Of a stretch of 64,000 nucleotides of DNA, positions 35,916 to 49,743 are shown piece after piece. The translations under genes and the position numbers were made by a program. The first letter of the stretch is position 1. Every line of letters begins with the position of its first letter. This DNA comes from Ptiloglossa arizonensis (Eukaryota > Arthropoda > Insecta > Hymenoptera > Colletidae), in the NCBI RefSeq assembly GCF_051014685.1, contig NW_027478593.1:806001-870000 (forward strand), in the 5' to 3' direction. The notes below the pieces were generated by a model. It saw only the letters and a list, made by a program, of their open reading frames with translations. It did not search any database and was not told the origin of the DNA.

Positions 35916-38900
35916 TTTTGAAGCTAAGAAATGGTTGAGAGGACAACAAATTTTTCGCACTTCTGCTGCTCCAAACGCTAAACCAGAATGGCCGAGGGGA
36001 AAAATACACATACCGTTGTAATCGGGCGAGTTTCTACTTTCAGACGCAGCAGGAATTTTTGGGTTTGTTCAATCCGTTAGCGAGATATGGGAGTTTGAAT
36101 CAAAGAAATGGTTGAGAAGACAACAAATTTTTCGCAATTCTGCTGCTCCAAACGCTTAACCAGAACGGCCTAGGGGAAAAATACACAAACCGTTGTAATC
36201 GGGCGAGTTTCTACTTTCAGATGCAAAAGGAATTTTAGGGTTTGGTCAACCTGTTCGCGAGGTATGGGAGTTTGAAGCCAGGAAATGGATGAGAAGGCAA
36301 CAAATTTTTCGCACTTCTGCTGCTCCAATCGCTTAACGAGAATGGCCTAGGGAAAAAATACACATACACTTGTAATCGGGCGAGTTTCTACTTTCAGATG
36401 CAATAGGAATTTTTGGGTTAGGTCAATCCGTTCACGAGATATGGGAGCTTGAAGCTAAGAAATGGTTGCGAAGACAACAAATTTTTCGAAATTCTGCTGC
36501 TCCAAACGCTTAACCAGAATGGCCTAGGGATAAAATACATATACCGTTGTATTCGTGCGAGTGTCTACTTTCAGATGCAATAGAAATTTTTGAGTTAGGT
36601 CAATCCGTTCGCGAGATATGGGAGATTGAAGCTAAGAAATGGTTGAGAAGGCGACAAATTTTTCGCACTTCTGCTGCTCCAAACGCTTAACGAGAATGGC
36701 CTAGGGAAAAAATACACATACCGTTGTAATCGGGCGAGTTTCTACTTTCAGACGCAGCAGGAGTTCTTGGGTTAGATCATTCCGTTCGCGAGATATGGGA
36801 GTTTGAAGCTAGGAAATGGTTGAGAAGACAACAAATTTTTCGCACTTCTGCTGCTCCAAACGCTTAACCAGAACGGCCTAGGGGAAAAATACACATACCG
36901 TTGTAATCGGGCGAGTTTCTACTTTCAGACGCAATAGGAATTTTAGGGTTTGGTCAATCTGTTCGCGAGATATGGGAGTTTGAAGCTAAGAAATGGTTCA
37001 GAAGGCAACAAATTTTTCGCACTTCTGCTGCTCCAATAGCTTAACGAGAATGGCCTAGGGAAAAAATACACATACCCTTGTAATCGGGCGAGTTTCTACT
37101 TTCAGATGCAATAGGAATTTTTGGTTAGGTCAATCCGTTCACGAGATATGGGAGTTTGAAGCTAAGATATGGTTGAGAAGACAACAAATTATTCGCAATT
37201 CTGCTGCTCCAAACGCTTAACCAGAACGGCCTATGGAAAAAATACACATACCGTTGTAATCGGGCGAGTTTCTACTTTCAGACGCAGCAGGAGTTCTTGG
37301 GTTAGGTCATTCCGTTCGCGAGATATGGGAGTTTGAATCTACGAAATGGTTGAGAAGACAACAAATTTTTCGCAATTCTGCTGGTCCAAACGCTTAACCA
37401 GAATGGCCTAGGGAAAAAACACACATACCGTTGTAATCGGGCGAGTTTCTACTTTCAGACGCAGCAGGAATTTTTGGGTTTGGTCAATCCGTTCGCGAGA
37501 TATGGGACTTTGAAGCTAAGAAATGTTTGACAAGACAACAAATTTTTCGCACTTCTGCTGCTCCAGTCGCTTAACCAGAACGGCCTAGGGGAAAAATACA
37601 CATACCGTTGTAATCGGGCGAGTTTCTACTTTCAGATGCAATAGTAATTTTAGGGTTTGGTCAATCTGTTCGCGAGAGATGGGAGTTTGAAGCTAAGAAA
37701 TGGTTGAGAAGGCAACATATTTTTCGCACTTCTGCTGCTCCAAACGCTAAACCAGAATGGCCTAGGGGAAAAATACACATACCGTTGTAATCTGGCGAGT
37801 TTCTACTTTCCGATGCAATAGTAATTTTAGGGTTTGGTCAATCTGTTCGCGAGAGATGGGAGTTCGAAGCTAAGAAATGGTTCAGAAGGCAACAAATTTT
37901 TCGCACTTCTGCTGCTCCAATCGCTTAACGAGAATGGCCTAGGGAAAAAATACACATACCCTTGTAATCGGGCGAGTTTCTACTTTCAGATGCAATAGGA
38001 ATTTTTGGTTAGGTCAATCCGTTCACGAGATATGGGAGTTTGAAGCTAAGAAATGGTTCAGAAGGCAACAAATTTTTCGCACTTCTGCTGCTCCAATCGC
38101 TTAACGAGAATGGCCTAGGGAAAAAATACACATACCGTTGTAATCGGGCGAGTTTCTACTTTCAGACGCAGGGGGAATTTTTGGGTTTGTTCAATCCGTT
38201 AGCGAGATATGGGAGTTTGAAGCTAAGAAATAGTTGAGAAGACAACAAATTTTTCGCACTTCTGCTGCTCCAAACGCTAAACCAGAATGGCCTAGGGGAA
38301 AAATACACATACCGTTGTAATCGGGCGAGCTTCTACTTTCAGATGCAATAGTAATTTTAGGGTTTGGTCAATCTGTTCGCGAGAGATGGGAGTTTGAAGC
38401 TAAGAAATGGTTGAGAAGGCAACAAATTTTTCGCACTTCTGCTGCTCCAAACGCTTAACCAGAATGGCCTAGGGAAAAAATACACATACCGTTGTAATCG
38501 GGCGAGTTTATACTTTCAGACGCAGCAGGAATGCTTGGGTTAGGTCATTCCGTTCGCGAGATATGGGAGTTTGAATCTAAGAAATGGTTGAGAAGACAAC
38601 AAATTTTTCGCAATTCTGCTGCTCCAATCGCTTAACGAGAATGGCCTAGGGAAAAAATACACATACCGTTGTAATCGGGCGAGTTTCTACTTTCAGACGC
38701 AGCAGGAATTTTTGGGTTAGGTCAATCCGTTCGCGAGATATGGGAGATTGAAGCTAAGAAATGGTTGAGAACACAACAAATTTTTCGCACTTCTGCTGCT
38801 CCAAACGCTTAACCAGAATGGCCTAGGGAAGAAATACACATACCGCTGTAATCGGGCGAGTTTCTACTTTCAGACGCTGCAGGAATTTTTGGGTATGGTC

Positions 38901-39439
38901 TATCCGTTCGCGAGATATGGGAGTTTGAAGCTAAGAAATGGTTGAGAAGACAACAAATTTTTCGCAATTCTGCTGCTCCAAACGCTTAACCAGAATGGCC
39001 TAGGGAAAAAATACACATACCGTTGTAATCGGGCGAGTTTATACATTCAGACGCAGCAGGAATGCTTGGGTTTGTTCAATCCGTTACCGAGATATGGGAG
39101 ATTGAAGCTAAGAAATGGTTGCGAAGACATCAAATTTTTCGCAATTCTGCTGCTCCAAACGCTTAACCCGAACGGCCTAGGGGAAAAATACACATACCGT
39201 TGTAATCGAGCGAGTTTCTACTTTCAGATGCAATAGGAATTTTAGGGTTTGGTCAATCTGTTCGCGAGATATGGGAGTTTGAAGCCAAGAAATGGTTGAG
39301 AAGGCAACAAATTTTTCGCAGTTCTGCTGCTCCAATCGCTTAACGAGAATGGCCTAGGGAAAAAATACACATACCCTTCTAATCGGGCGAGTTTCTACTT
39401 TCAGACGCAGCAGGAATTTTTGGGTTTGTTCAATCCGTT

Positions 39440-39928
39440 AGCGAGATATGGGAGTTTGAAGCTAAGAAATGGTTGAGAAGACAACAAATTTTTCGCAATT
39501 CTGCTGCTCCAAACGCTTAACCAGAATGGCCTAGGGAAAAAATACACATACCGTTGTAATCGGGCTACTTTCTACTTTCAGACGCAGCAGGACTTTTTGG
39601 GTTAGGTCCATCCTGTCGCGAGATATGGGAGTTTGAAGCTAAGAAATGGTTGAGAAGACAACAAATTTTTCGCAATTCTGCTGCTCCAAACGCTTAACCA
39701 GAATGGCCTAGGGAAAAAATACACATACCGTTGTAATCGGGCGTGTTTCTACTTTCAGATGCAATAGGAATTTTTGGGTTATGTCAATCCGTTCGCGAGA
39801 TATGGGAGTTTGAAGGTTAGAAATGGGTGAGAAGGTAACAAATTTTTCGCACTTCTGCTGCTCCAAACGCTTAACCAGAATGGCCTAGGGAGAAAATACA
39901 CATACCGTTGTAATCGGGCGAGTTTCTA
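39440..39928 (+). repeat. Dispersed 489-bp repeat, first copy
   Basis: About 2.8 monomers recurring at 42800-43288 at an offset of 3360 bp. The shared marks are TCCTGTCGCG, GGGTTATGTCAATCC and GAAGGTTAGAAATGGG. The copies differ at GGCGTGTTTC (first copy) against GGCGAGTTTC. Confidence 0.82.
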
Positions 39929-42652
39929 CATTCAGACGCAGCAGGAATGCTTGGGTTAGGTCATTCCGTTCGCGAGATATGGGACTTTGAATCTAAGAAA
40001 TGGTTGAGAAGACAACAAATTTTTCGCAATTCTGCTGCTCCAAACGCTTAACCAGAATGGCCTGGGGAAAAAATACACATACCGTTGTAATCGGGCGAGT
40101 TTCTACTTTCAGATGCAATAGGAATTTTAAGGTTTGGTCAATCTGTTCACGAGATATGGGAGTTTGAAGCTAAGAAATAGTTGAGCAGACAACAAATTTT
40201 TCGCACTTCTGCTGCTCCAAACGCTAAACCAGAATGGCCAAGGGGAAAAATACACATACCGTTGCAATAGGGCGAGTTTCTACTTTCAGATGCAATAGGA
40301 GTTTTTGGGTTAGGTCAATCCGTTCGCGAGATATGGGAGATTGAAGCTAAGAAATGGTTGAGAAGACAACAAATTTTTCGCACTTCTGCTGCTCCAAACG
40401 CTTAACCAGAATGGCCTAGGGAGGAAATACACATACCGCTGTAATCGGGCGAGTTTCTACTTTCAGACGCTGCAGGAATTTTTGGGTATGGTCTATCCGT
40501 TCGCGAGATATCGGACTTTGAAGCTAAGAAATGGTTGACAAGATAACAAATTTTTCGCAATTCTGCTGCTCCAATCGCTTAACCAGAATAGCCTAGGGAA
40601 AAAATACACATACCCTTGTAATCGGGCTAGTTTCTACTTTCAGATGCAATAGGAATTTTTGGGTTAGGTCAATCCGTTCCCGAGATATGGGAGTTTGAAG
40701 CTAAGAAATGGTTGCGAAGACAACAAATTTTTCGCAATTCTGCTGCTCCAAACGCCTAACCAGAATGGCCTAGGGAAAAAATACACATACCGTTGTAATC
40801 GGGCGAGTTTCTACTTTCAGACGCAGCAGGAATTTTTGGGTTTGTTCAATCCGTTACCGAGATATGGGAGATTGAAGCTAAGAAATGGTTGCGAAGACAT
40901 CAAATTTTTCGCAATTCTGCTGCTCCAAACGCTTAACCCGAACGGCCTAGGGGAAAAATACACATACCGTTGTAATCGGGCGAGTTTCTACTTTCAGATG
41001 CAAAAGGAATTTTAGGGTTTGGTCAATCTGTTCGCGAGATATGGGAGTTTGAAGCCAGGAAATGGATGAGAAGGCAACAAATTTTTCGCACTTCTGCTGC
41101 TCCAATCGCTTAACGAGAATGGCCTAGGGAAAAAATACACATACACTTGTAATCGGGCGAGATTGTACTTTCAGATGCAATAGGAATTTTTGGGTTAGGT
41201 CAATCCGTTCACGAGATATGGGAGTTTGAAGCTAAGAAATGGTTGCGAAGACAACAAATTTTTCGCAATACTGCTGCTCCAAACGCTTAACCAGAATGGC
41301 CTAGGGAAAAAATACATATACCGTTGTAATCGTGCGAGTGTCTACTTTCAGATGCAATAGGAATTTTTGGGTTAGGTCAATCCGTTCGCGAGATATGGGA
41401 GATTGAAGCTAAGAAATGGTTGAGAAGGCGACAAATTTTTCGCACTTCTGCTGCTCCAAACGCTTAACGAGAATGGCCTATGGAAGAAATACACATACCG
41501 TTGTAATCGGGCGAGTTTCTACTTTCAGACGCAGCAGGAATTTTTGGGTTTGGTCAATTCTTTCGCGAGATATCGGACTTTGAAGCTAAGAAATGGTTGA
41601 CAAGATAACAAATTTTTCACAATTCCGCTGCTCCAATCGCTTAACCAGAATGGCCTAGGGGAAAAATACACATACCGTTGTAATCGGGCGAGTTTCTACT
41701 TTCAGATGCAGCAGGACTTTTTGAGTTAGGTCAATCCGTTCGCGAGATATGGGAGTTTGAAGCTAAGAATGGTTGAGAAAACAACAAATTTTTCGCACTT
41801 CTGCTGCTCCAATCGCTGAACCAGAATGGCCTAGGGAAAAAATACACATACCGTTGTAATCGGGCGAGTTTCTACTTTCAGATGAAATAGGAATTTTTGG
41901 GTTAGGTCAATCCGTCGCGAGATATGGGACTTTGAAGCTAAGAAATAGTTGACAAGACATCAAATTTTTCGCACTTCTGCTGCTCCAAACGCTTAACCAG
42001 AACGGCCTAGGGGAAAAATACACATACCGTTGTAATCGGGCGAGTTTCTAATTTCAGATGCAATAGGAATTTTAGGGTTTGGTCAATCTGTTCGCGAGAT
42101 ATGGCAGCTTGAAGCTAAGAAATGGTTGAGAATGTAACAAATGTTTCGCACTTCTGTGGCTCCAAACGCTTAACCACAATGGCCTAGGGAAAAAACACAC
42201 ATACAGTTGTAATCGGGCGAGTATCTACCTTCAGACGCAGCAGGAATTTTTGAGTTTGGTCAATCCGTCGCGAGAAATGGGAGTTTGAAGCTAAGAAATT
42301 GTTGACAAGACAACAAATTGTTAGCACTTCTGCTGCTCCAGTCGCTTAACCAGAATGGCCTAGGTGAAAAATACACATAACGTTGTAATCGGGCGAGTTT
42401 CTACTTTCAGACGCAATAGGAACTTTTGGGTTTGGTCAATCCGTTCGCGAGATATGGGACTTTGAAGCTTAGAAATGGTTGAAAAGACAACATATTTTTC
42501 GCACTTCTGCTGCTCCAGTTGCTTAACCAGAATGGCCTAGGGAAAAAAAACACATAGGGTTGTAATCGAGCGAGTATCTACTTTCAGACGCAGCAGGAAT
42601 TTTTGGGTTTGGTCAATCCGTTCGCGAGATATGGGACTTTGAAGCTAAGAAA

Positions 42653-43006
42653 TGGTTGAGAAGACAACAAATTTTTCGCAATTCTGCTGCTCCAAACGCT
42701 TAACCAGAATGGCCTAGGGAAAAAGTACACATACCGTTGTAATCGGGCTACTTTCTACTTTCAGACGCAGCAGGATTTTTTGGGTTAGGTCCATCCGTTC
42801 GCGAGATATGGGAGTTTGAAGCTAAGAAATGGTTGAGAAGACAACAAATTTTTCGCAATTCTGCTGCTCCAAACGCTTAACCAGAATGGCCTAGGGAAAA
42901 AATACACATACCGTTGTAATCGGGCTACTTTCTACTTTCAGACGCAGCAGGACTTTTTGGGTTAGGTCCATCCTGTCGCGAGATATGGGAGTTTGAAGCT
43001 AAGAAA
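42653..43006 (+). repeat. Adjacent near-identical monomer pair
   Basis: Monomers 42653-42829 and 42830-43006 differ at only a few bases. Both carry the CGGGCTACTTTCTAC variant and GGTCCATCC. Neighbouring monomers elsewhere usually differ much more, so this is a very young single-monomer duplication. The single-copy version is at about 39465, and the first monomer of the pair reappears at the window end (about 63870). Confidence 0.8.
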
Positions 43007-43288
43007 TGGTTGAGAAGACAACAAATTTTTCGCAATTCTGCTGCTCCAAACGCTTAACCAGAATGGCCTAGGGAAAAAATACACATACCGTTGTAATCGG
43101 GCGAGTTTCTACTTTCAGATGCAATAGGAATTTTTGGGTTATGTCAATCCGTTCGCGAGATATGGGAGTTTGAAGGTTAGAAATGGGTGAGAAGGTAACA
43201 AATTTTTCGCACTTCTGCTGCTCCAAACGCTTAACCAGAATGGCCTAGGGAGAAAATACACATACCGTTGTAATCGGGCGAGTTTCTA
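42800..43288 (+). repeat. Dispersed 489-bp repeat, second copy
   Basis: This is the second copy of 39440-39928. It overlaps the adjacent monomer pair. After 43289 it continues with ATGCAATAGG monomers, whereas the first copy continues with ACGCAGCAGGAATGC. Confidence 0.82.
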
Positions 43289-43681
43289 CTTTCAGATGCA
43301 ATAGGAATTTTTGGGTTAGGTCAATCCGTTCGCGAGATATGGGAGTTTGAAGCTAAGAAATGGTTGAGAAGGCGACAAATTTTTCGCACTTCTGCTGCTC
43401 CAAACGCTTAACGAGAATGGCCAGGAGAAAAAATACACATACCGTTGTAATCGGGCGAGTTTCTACTTTCAGACGCAGCAGGAATTTTGGGGTTTGGTCC
43501 ATCCGTTCGCGAGATATGGGACTTTGAAGCTAAGAAATGGTTGACAAGACAACAAATTCTTTGCACTTCTGCTGCTGCAGTCGCTTAACCAGAATGGCCT
43601 AGGGAAAAAATACACATACCGTTGTAATCGGGCGAGTTTCTATTTTCAGACGCAGCAGGAATTTTTGGGTTTGGTCAATCC

Positions 43682-43698
43682 TTTCGCGAGATACGGGA
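43682..43698 (+). other. Exact CENP-B-box core with pyrimidine at position 1
   Basis: Reads TTTCGCGAGATACGGGA, so it also has the pyrimidine first base of the mammalian consensus. It is the only exact core I found right of 36 kb. Confidence 0.55.
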
Positions 43699-46600
43699 CT
43701 TTGAAGCTAAGAAATGGTTGACAAGACAACAAATTGTTCGCAATTCTGCTGCTGCAGTCGCTTAACCAGAATGGCCTAGGGAAAAAATACAGATACCGTT
43801 GTAACTGGACGAGTTTCTACTTTCAGACGCAGCAGGACTTTTTGGGTTAGGTCAATCCGTTCGCGAGATATGGGAGTTTGAAGCTAAGAATGGTTGAGAA
43901 GATAACAAATGTGTCGCACTTCTGCTGCTCCAAACGCTTAACCAGAAAGGCCTAGGGAAAAAATACACATACCGTTCTAATCGGGCGAGTTTCTACTTTC
44001 AGATGCAATAGGAATTTTTGGGTTAATTCAATCCGTTCGCGAGATATGGGAGTTTGAAGCTAAGAAATGGTTGAGAAGGTAACAAATTTTTCGCACTTCT
44101 GCTGCTCCAAACGCTTAACCAGAATTGCCTAGGGACGAAATACACATACCGTTGTAATCGGGCGAGTTTCTACTTTCAGAAGCAATAGGAACTTTTGGGT
44201 TAGGTCAATCCGTTCGCGAGATATGGGACTTTGAAGCTAAGAAATGGTTGACAAGACAACAAATTTTTCGCACTTCTGCTGCTGCAGTTGCTTAACCAGA
44301 AGGGCCTAGGGAAAAAATACACATACGGTTGTAATCGGGCGAGTATCTACTCTCAGACGCAGCAGGAATTTTTGGGTTTGGTCAATCCGTTCGCGAGATG
44401 TGGGACTTTGAAGCTAAGAAATGGTTGACAAGACAACAAATTTTTCCCACTTCTGCTGCTCCAGTCGCTTAACCAGAATGGCCTAGGGAAGAAATTCACA
44501 TAGCGTTGTATTTGTGCGAGTTTCTACTTTCAGATGCAATAGGAATTTTTGGGTTTGGTCAATCCGTTCGCGAGATATGGGAGTTTGAAGCTAAGAAATG
44601 GGTGAGAAGGTAACAAATTTTTCGCATTTCTGCTGCTCCAAACGCCTAACCAGAATGGCCTAGGGAAAAAATACACATACCGTTGTAATCGGACAAGTTT
44701 CTACTTTCAGACGCAATAGGAACTTTTGGATTAGGTCAATCCGTTCGCGAGATATGGGAGTTTGAAGCTAAGAAATGGTTGACAAGACAACAAATTTTTA
44801 GCACTTCTGCTGCTCCAGTCGCTTAACCAGTATGGCCTAGGGGAAAAATACACATACCGTTGTAATCGGGCGAGTATCTACTTTCAGACACAGCAGGAAT
44901 TTTTGGGTTTGGTCAATCCGTCGCGAGAAATGGGACTTTGAAGCTAAGAAATGGATGACAAGACAACAAATTTTTAGCACTTCTGCTGCTCCAGTCGCTT
45001 AACCAGAATTGCCTAGGGGAAAAATACACATACCGTTGTAATCGGGCGAGTTTCTACTTTCAGACGCTGCAGGAATTTTTGGGTTTGGTCAATCCGTTCG
45101 CGAGATATGGGACTTTGAAGCTAAGAAATGGCTGACAAGACAACAAATTTTTTGCACTTTTGCTGCTCCAGTCGCTTAACCAGAATGGCCTAGGGGAAAA
45201 ATACACATACCGTTGTAAAGGGGCGAGTTTCTACTTTCAGACGCAGCAGGAATTTTTGGGTTAGGTCAATCTGTTCGCGAGATATGTGAGTTTGAAGCCA
45301 AGAAATGGTTGAGAAGGCAACAAATTTTTCGCAATTCTGCTGCTCCAGTCGCTTAACCGGAATGGCCTAGGGGAACAATACACATACCGTTGTAATCGGG
45401 CGAGTTTCTACTTTCAGACGCAGCAGGAATTTTTGGGTTAGGTCAATCTGTTCGCGAGATATGGGAGTTTGAAGCCAAGAAATGGTTGAGAAGGCAACAA
45501 ATTTTTCGCACTTGTGCTGCTCCGAACGCTTAACCAGAATGGCCTAGGGAAGAAATACACATACCGTTGTAATCGGGCGAGTTTCTACTTTCAGATGCAA
45601 TAGGAATTTTTGGGTTAGGTCAATCCGTTCGCGAGATATGGGAGTTTGAAGCTAAGAAATGGGTGAGAGGGTAACAAATTTTTCGCATTTCTGCTGCTCC
45701 AAACGCCTAACCAGAATGGCATAGGGAAAAAATACACATACCGTTGTAATCGGACAAGTTTCTACTTTCAGACGCAATAGGAACTTTTGGGTTAGGTCAA
45801 TCCGTTCGCGAGATATGGGACTTTGAAGCTAAGAAATGGTTGACAAGACAACAAATTTTTTGCAATTCTGCTGCTCCAGTGGCTTAACTAGAATGGCCTA
45901 GGGAAAAAATACACATACCGTTGTAATCGGGCGAGTTTCTACTTTCAGATGCAATAGGAATTTTTGGGTTAGGTCAATCCGTTCCCGAGATATGGGAGTT
46001 TGAAGCTAAGAAATGGTTGCGAAGACAACAAATTTTTCGCAATTCTGCTGCTCCAAACGCCTAACCAGAATGGCCTAGGGAAAAAATACACATACCGTTG
46101 TAATCGGGCGAGTTTCTACTTTCAGACGCAGCAGGAATTTTTGGGTTTGTTCAATCCGTTACCGAGATATGGGAGATTGAAGCTAAGAAATGGTTGCGAA
46201 GACATCAAATTTTTCGCAATTCTGCTGCTCCTAACGCTTAACCCGAACGGCCTAGGGGAAAAATACACATACCGTTGTAATCGGGCGAGTTTCTACTTTC
46301 AGATGCAAAAGGAATTTTAGGGTTTGGTCAATCTGTTCGCGAGATATGGGAGTTTGAAGCCAGGAAATGAATGAGAAGGCAACAAATTTTTCGCACTTCT
46401 GCTGCTCCCATCGCTTAACGAGAATGGCCTAGGGAAAAAATACACATACACTTGTAATCGGGTGAGTTTCTACTTTCAGATGCAATAGGAATTTTTGGGT
46501 TAGGTCAATCCGTTCACGTGATATGGGAGTTTGAAGGTAAGAAATGGTTGCGAAGACAACAAATTTTTCGCAATTCTGCTGCTCCAAACGCTTAACCAGA

Positions 46601-49035
46601 ATGGCCTAGCGAAAAAATACATATACCGTTGTAATCGTGCGAGTGTCTACTTTCAGATGCAATAGGAATTTTTGGGTTAGGTCAATCCGTTCGCGAGATA
46701 TGGGAGATTGAAGCTAAGAAATGGTTGAGAAGGCGACAAATATTTCGCACTTCTGCTGCTCCAAACGCTTAACGAGAATGGCCTAGGGAAAAAATACACA
46801 TACCGTTGTAATCGGGCGAGTTTCTACTTTCAGACGCGGCAGGAATTTTTGGGTTTGGTCAATCCTTTCGCGAGATATCGGACTTTGAAGCTAAGAAATG
46901 GTTGACAAGATAACAAATTTTTCACACTTCTGCTGCTCCAATCGCTTAACCAGAATGGCCTAGGGGAAAAATACACATACCGTTGTAATCGGGCGAGTTT
47001 CTACTTTCAGATGCAATAGGAATTTTTGGGTTAGTTCAATCCGTTCACGAGATATGGGAGTTTGAAGCCAAGAAATGGTTGAGAAGGCAACAAATTTTTC
47101 GCAATTCTGCTGCTCCAATCGCTTAACGAGAATGGCCTAGGGAAAAAATACACATACCGTTGTAATCGGGCGAGTTTCTACTTTCAGGTGCAATAGGAAT
47201 TTTTGGGTAAGGTCAATCCGTTCACGAGATATGGGAGTTTGAAGCTAGGAAATGGTTGAGAAGACAACAAATTTTTCGCAATTCTGCTGCTCCAAACGCT
47301 TAACCAGAATGGCCTAGGGAAGAAATACACACACCGTTGTAATCGGGCGAGTTTCTACTTTCAGACGCAGCAGGAATTTTTGGGTTTGGTCAATCCGTTC
47401 GCGAGATATGGGACTTTGAAACTAAGAAATGGTTGACAAGACAACAAATTTTTCGCACTTCTGCTGCTCCAGTCCCTTAACCAGAATGGCCTAGGGAAAA
47501 ATACACATACCGTTGCAATCGGGCTAGTTTCTACTTTCAGACGCAGCAGGACATTTTGGGTTAGGTCAAACCGTTCGCGAGATATGGGACTTTGAAGCTA
47601 AGAAATGGTTGACAAGACAACAAATTTTTCGCACTTCTGCTGCTCCAAACGCTTAACCACAACGGCCTAGGGGAAAAATACACATACCGTTGTAATCGAG
47701 CGAGTTTCTACTTTCAGATGCAATAGGAGTTTTAGGGTTTGGTCAATCTGTTCGCGAGATATGGGAGTTTGAAGCCAAGAAATGGTTGAGAAGGCAACAA
47801 ATTTTTCGCACTTCTGCTGCTCCAATCGCTTAACGAGAATGGCCTAGGGAAAAAATACACATACCCTTCTAATCGGGCGAGTTTCTACTTTCAGACGCAG
47901 CAGGAATTTTTGGGTTTGTTCAATCCGTTAGCGAGATATGGAAGTTTGAAGCTAAGAAATGGTTGAGAAGGCGACAAATTTTTCGCACATCTGAAGCTCC
48001 AAACGCTTAACCAGAATGGCCTGGGGAAAAAATACACATACCGTTGTAATCGGGCGAGTTTCTACTTTCAGACGCAGCAGGAATTTTTGGGTTTGTTCAA
48101 TCCGTTAGCGAGATATGGGAGTTTGAAGCTAAGAAATAGTTGAGAAGGCAACAATGTTTTAGCACTTCTGCTGCTCCAATCGCTTAACGAGAATGGCCTA
48201 GGGAAAAAATACACGTACCCTTGTAATCGGGCGAGTTTCTACTTTCGATGCAATAGGAATTTTTGGGTTAGGTCAATCCGTTCACGAGATATGGGAGTTT
48301 GAAGCTAAGAAGTGGTTGAGAAGACAACAAATTTTTCGCAATTCTGCTGCTCCAAACGCTTAACCAGAATGGCCTAGGGAAAAAATACACATACCGTTGT
48401 AATCGGGCGAGTTTATACATTCCGACGCAGCAGGAATGCTTGGGTTAGGTCATTCCGTTCGCGAGATATGGGACTTTGAATCTAAGAAATGGTTGAGAAG
48501 ACAACAAATTTTTCGCAATTCTGCTGCTCCAAACGCTTAACCAGAATGGCCTGGGGAAAAAATACACATACCGTTGTAATCGGGCGAGTTTCTACTTTCA
48601 GATGCAATAGGAATTTTAAGGTTTGGTCAATCTGTTCACGAGATATGGGAGTTTGAAGCTAAGAAATAGTTGAGCAGACAACAAATTTTTCGCAATTCTG
48701 CTGCTCCAAACGCCTAACCAGAATGGCCTAGGGAAAAAATACACATACCGTTGTAATCGGGCGAGTTTCTACTTTCAGACGCAGCAGGAATTTTTGGGTT
48801 TGTTCAATCCGTTACCGAGATATGGGAGATTGAAGCTAAGAAATGGTTGCGAAGACATCAAATTTTTCGCAATTCTGCTGCTCCAAACGCTTAACCCGAA
48901 CGGCCTAGGGGAAAAATACACATACCGTTGTAATCGGGCGAGTTTCTACTTTCAGATGCAAAAGGAATTTTAGGGTTTGGTCAATCTGTTCGCGAGATAT
49001 GGGAGTTTGAAGCCAGGAAATGGATGAGAAGGCAA

Positions 49036-49743
49036 CAAATTTTTCGCACTTCTGCTGCTCCAATCGCTTAACGAGAATGGCCTAGGGAAAAAATACACAT
49101 ACACTTGTAATCGGGCGAGTTTGTACTTTCAGATGCAATAGGAATTTTTGGGTTAGGTCAATCCGTTCACGAGATATGGGAGTTTGAAGCTAAGAAATGG
49201 TTGCGAAGACAACAAATTTTTCGCAATACTGCTGCTCCAAACGCTTAACCAGAATGGCCTAGGGAAAAAATACATATACCGTTGTAATCGTGCGAGTGTC
49301 TACTTTCAGATGCAATAGGAATTTTTGGGTTAGGTCAATCCGTTCGCGAGATATGGGAGATTGAAGCTAAGAAATGGTTGAGAAGGCGACAAATTTTTCG
49401 CACTTCTGCTGCTCCAAACGCTTAACGAGAATGGCCTATGGAAGAAATACACATACCGTTGTAATCGGGCGAGTTTCTACTTTCAGGCGCAGCAGGAATT
49501 TTTGGGTTTGGTCAATTCTTTCGCGAGATATCGGACTTTGAAGCTAAGAAATGGTTGACAAGATAACAAATTTTTCACAATTCCGCTGCTCCAATCGCTT
49601 AACCAGAATGGCCTAGGGGAAAAATACACATACCGTTGTAATCGGGCGAGTTTCTACTTTCAGATGCAATAGGAATTTCTGGGTTAGGTCAATCCGTTCG
49701 CGAGATATGGGAGATTGAATGTAAGAAATTGTTGAGAAGGCGA
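49036..49743 (+). repeat. Nested 4-mer unit, T1a copy a (708 bp)
   Basis: Four monomers recurring after exactly 708 bp. The variants run in order: ACACTTGTAATCGG with GAGTTTGTAC, CATATACCG with GTGCGAGTGTC, GCCTATGGAAG with TCAATTCTTTCGCG, and CACAATTCCGC with AATTTCTGGG. Confidence 0.87.

Larger units (their letters stand above)
35531..40694 (+). repeat. Mosaic satellite stretch right of the 7-kb duplication
   Basis: About 29 monomers without a single clear HOR. It is assembled from pieces resembling unit D (about 35531-36060 matches parts of 33581-34600) and pieces that recur in the right third of the window. Markers include GAGTTTATACATTCAG near 39050, CTACTTTCTAC with TCCTGTCGCG near 39565-39620, and GGCCAAGGGG near 40237. 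The stretch 39440-39928 recurs at 42800-43288 (offset 3360 bp). Only satellite sequence is present. Confidence 0.8.
40695..45596 (+). repeat. Seed region for the right-hand HOR family
   Basis: This stretch holds single copies of modules amplified further right. 40695-41015 recurs at 46000, 54138 and 59440. The series at about 41700-42660, with TTTTTGAGTTAGG, TCCGTCGCGAG and GTAACAAATGTTTCGC, recurs four times at 56.2-63.8 kb. Monomers in about 43300-45600 are less regular. One monomer pair (TGGGTGAGAAGG with ATCGGACAAG, about 44599-44775) is shared with 45660 and, nearly, with 4429. The last is about 40 kb away. Confidence 0.78.

Noticed and set aside
40695..41015. 106-codon open frame on the + strand, with copies at 46000, 54138 and 59440, as a gene
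   Set aside because: It starts with TTG inside a satellite monomer, has no ribosome-binding or promoter context, translates a 59-residue repeat of satellite DNA, and is open only because two stop codons happen to be changed in this variant.
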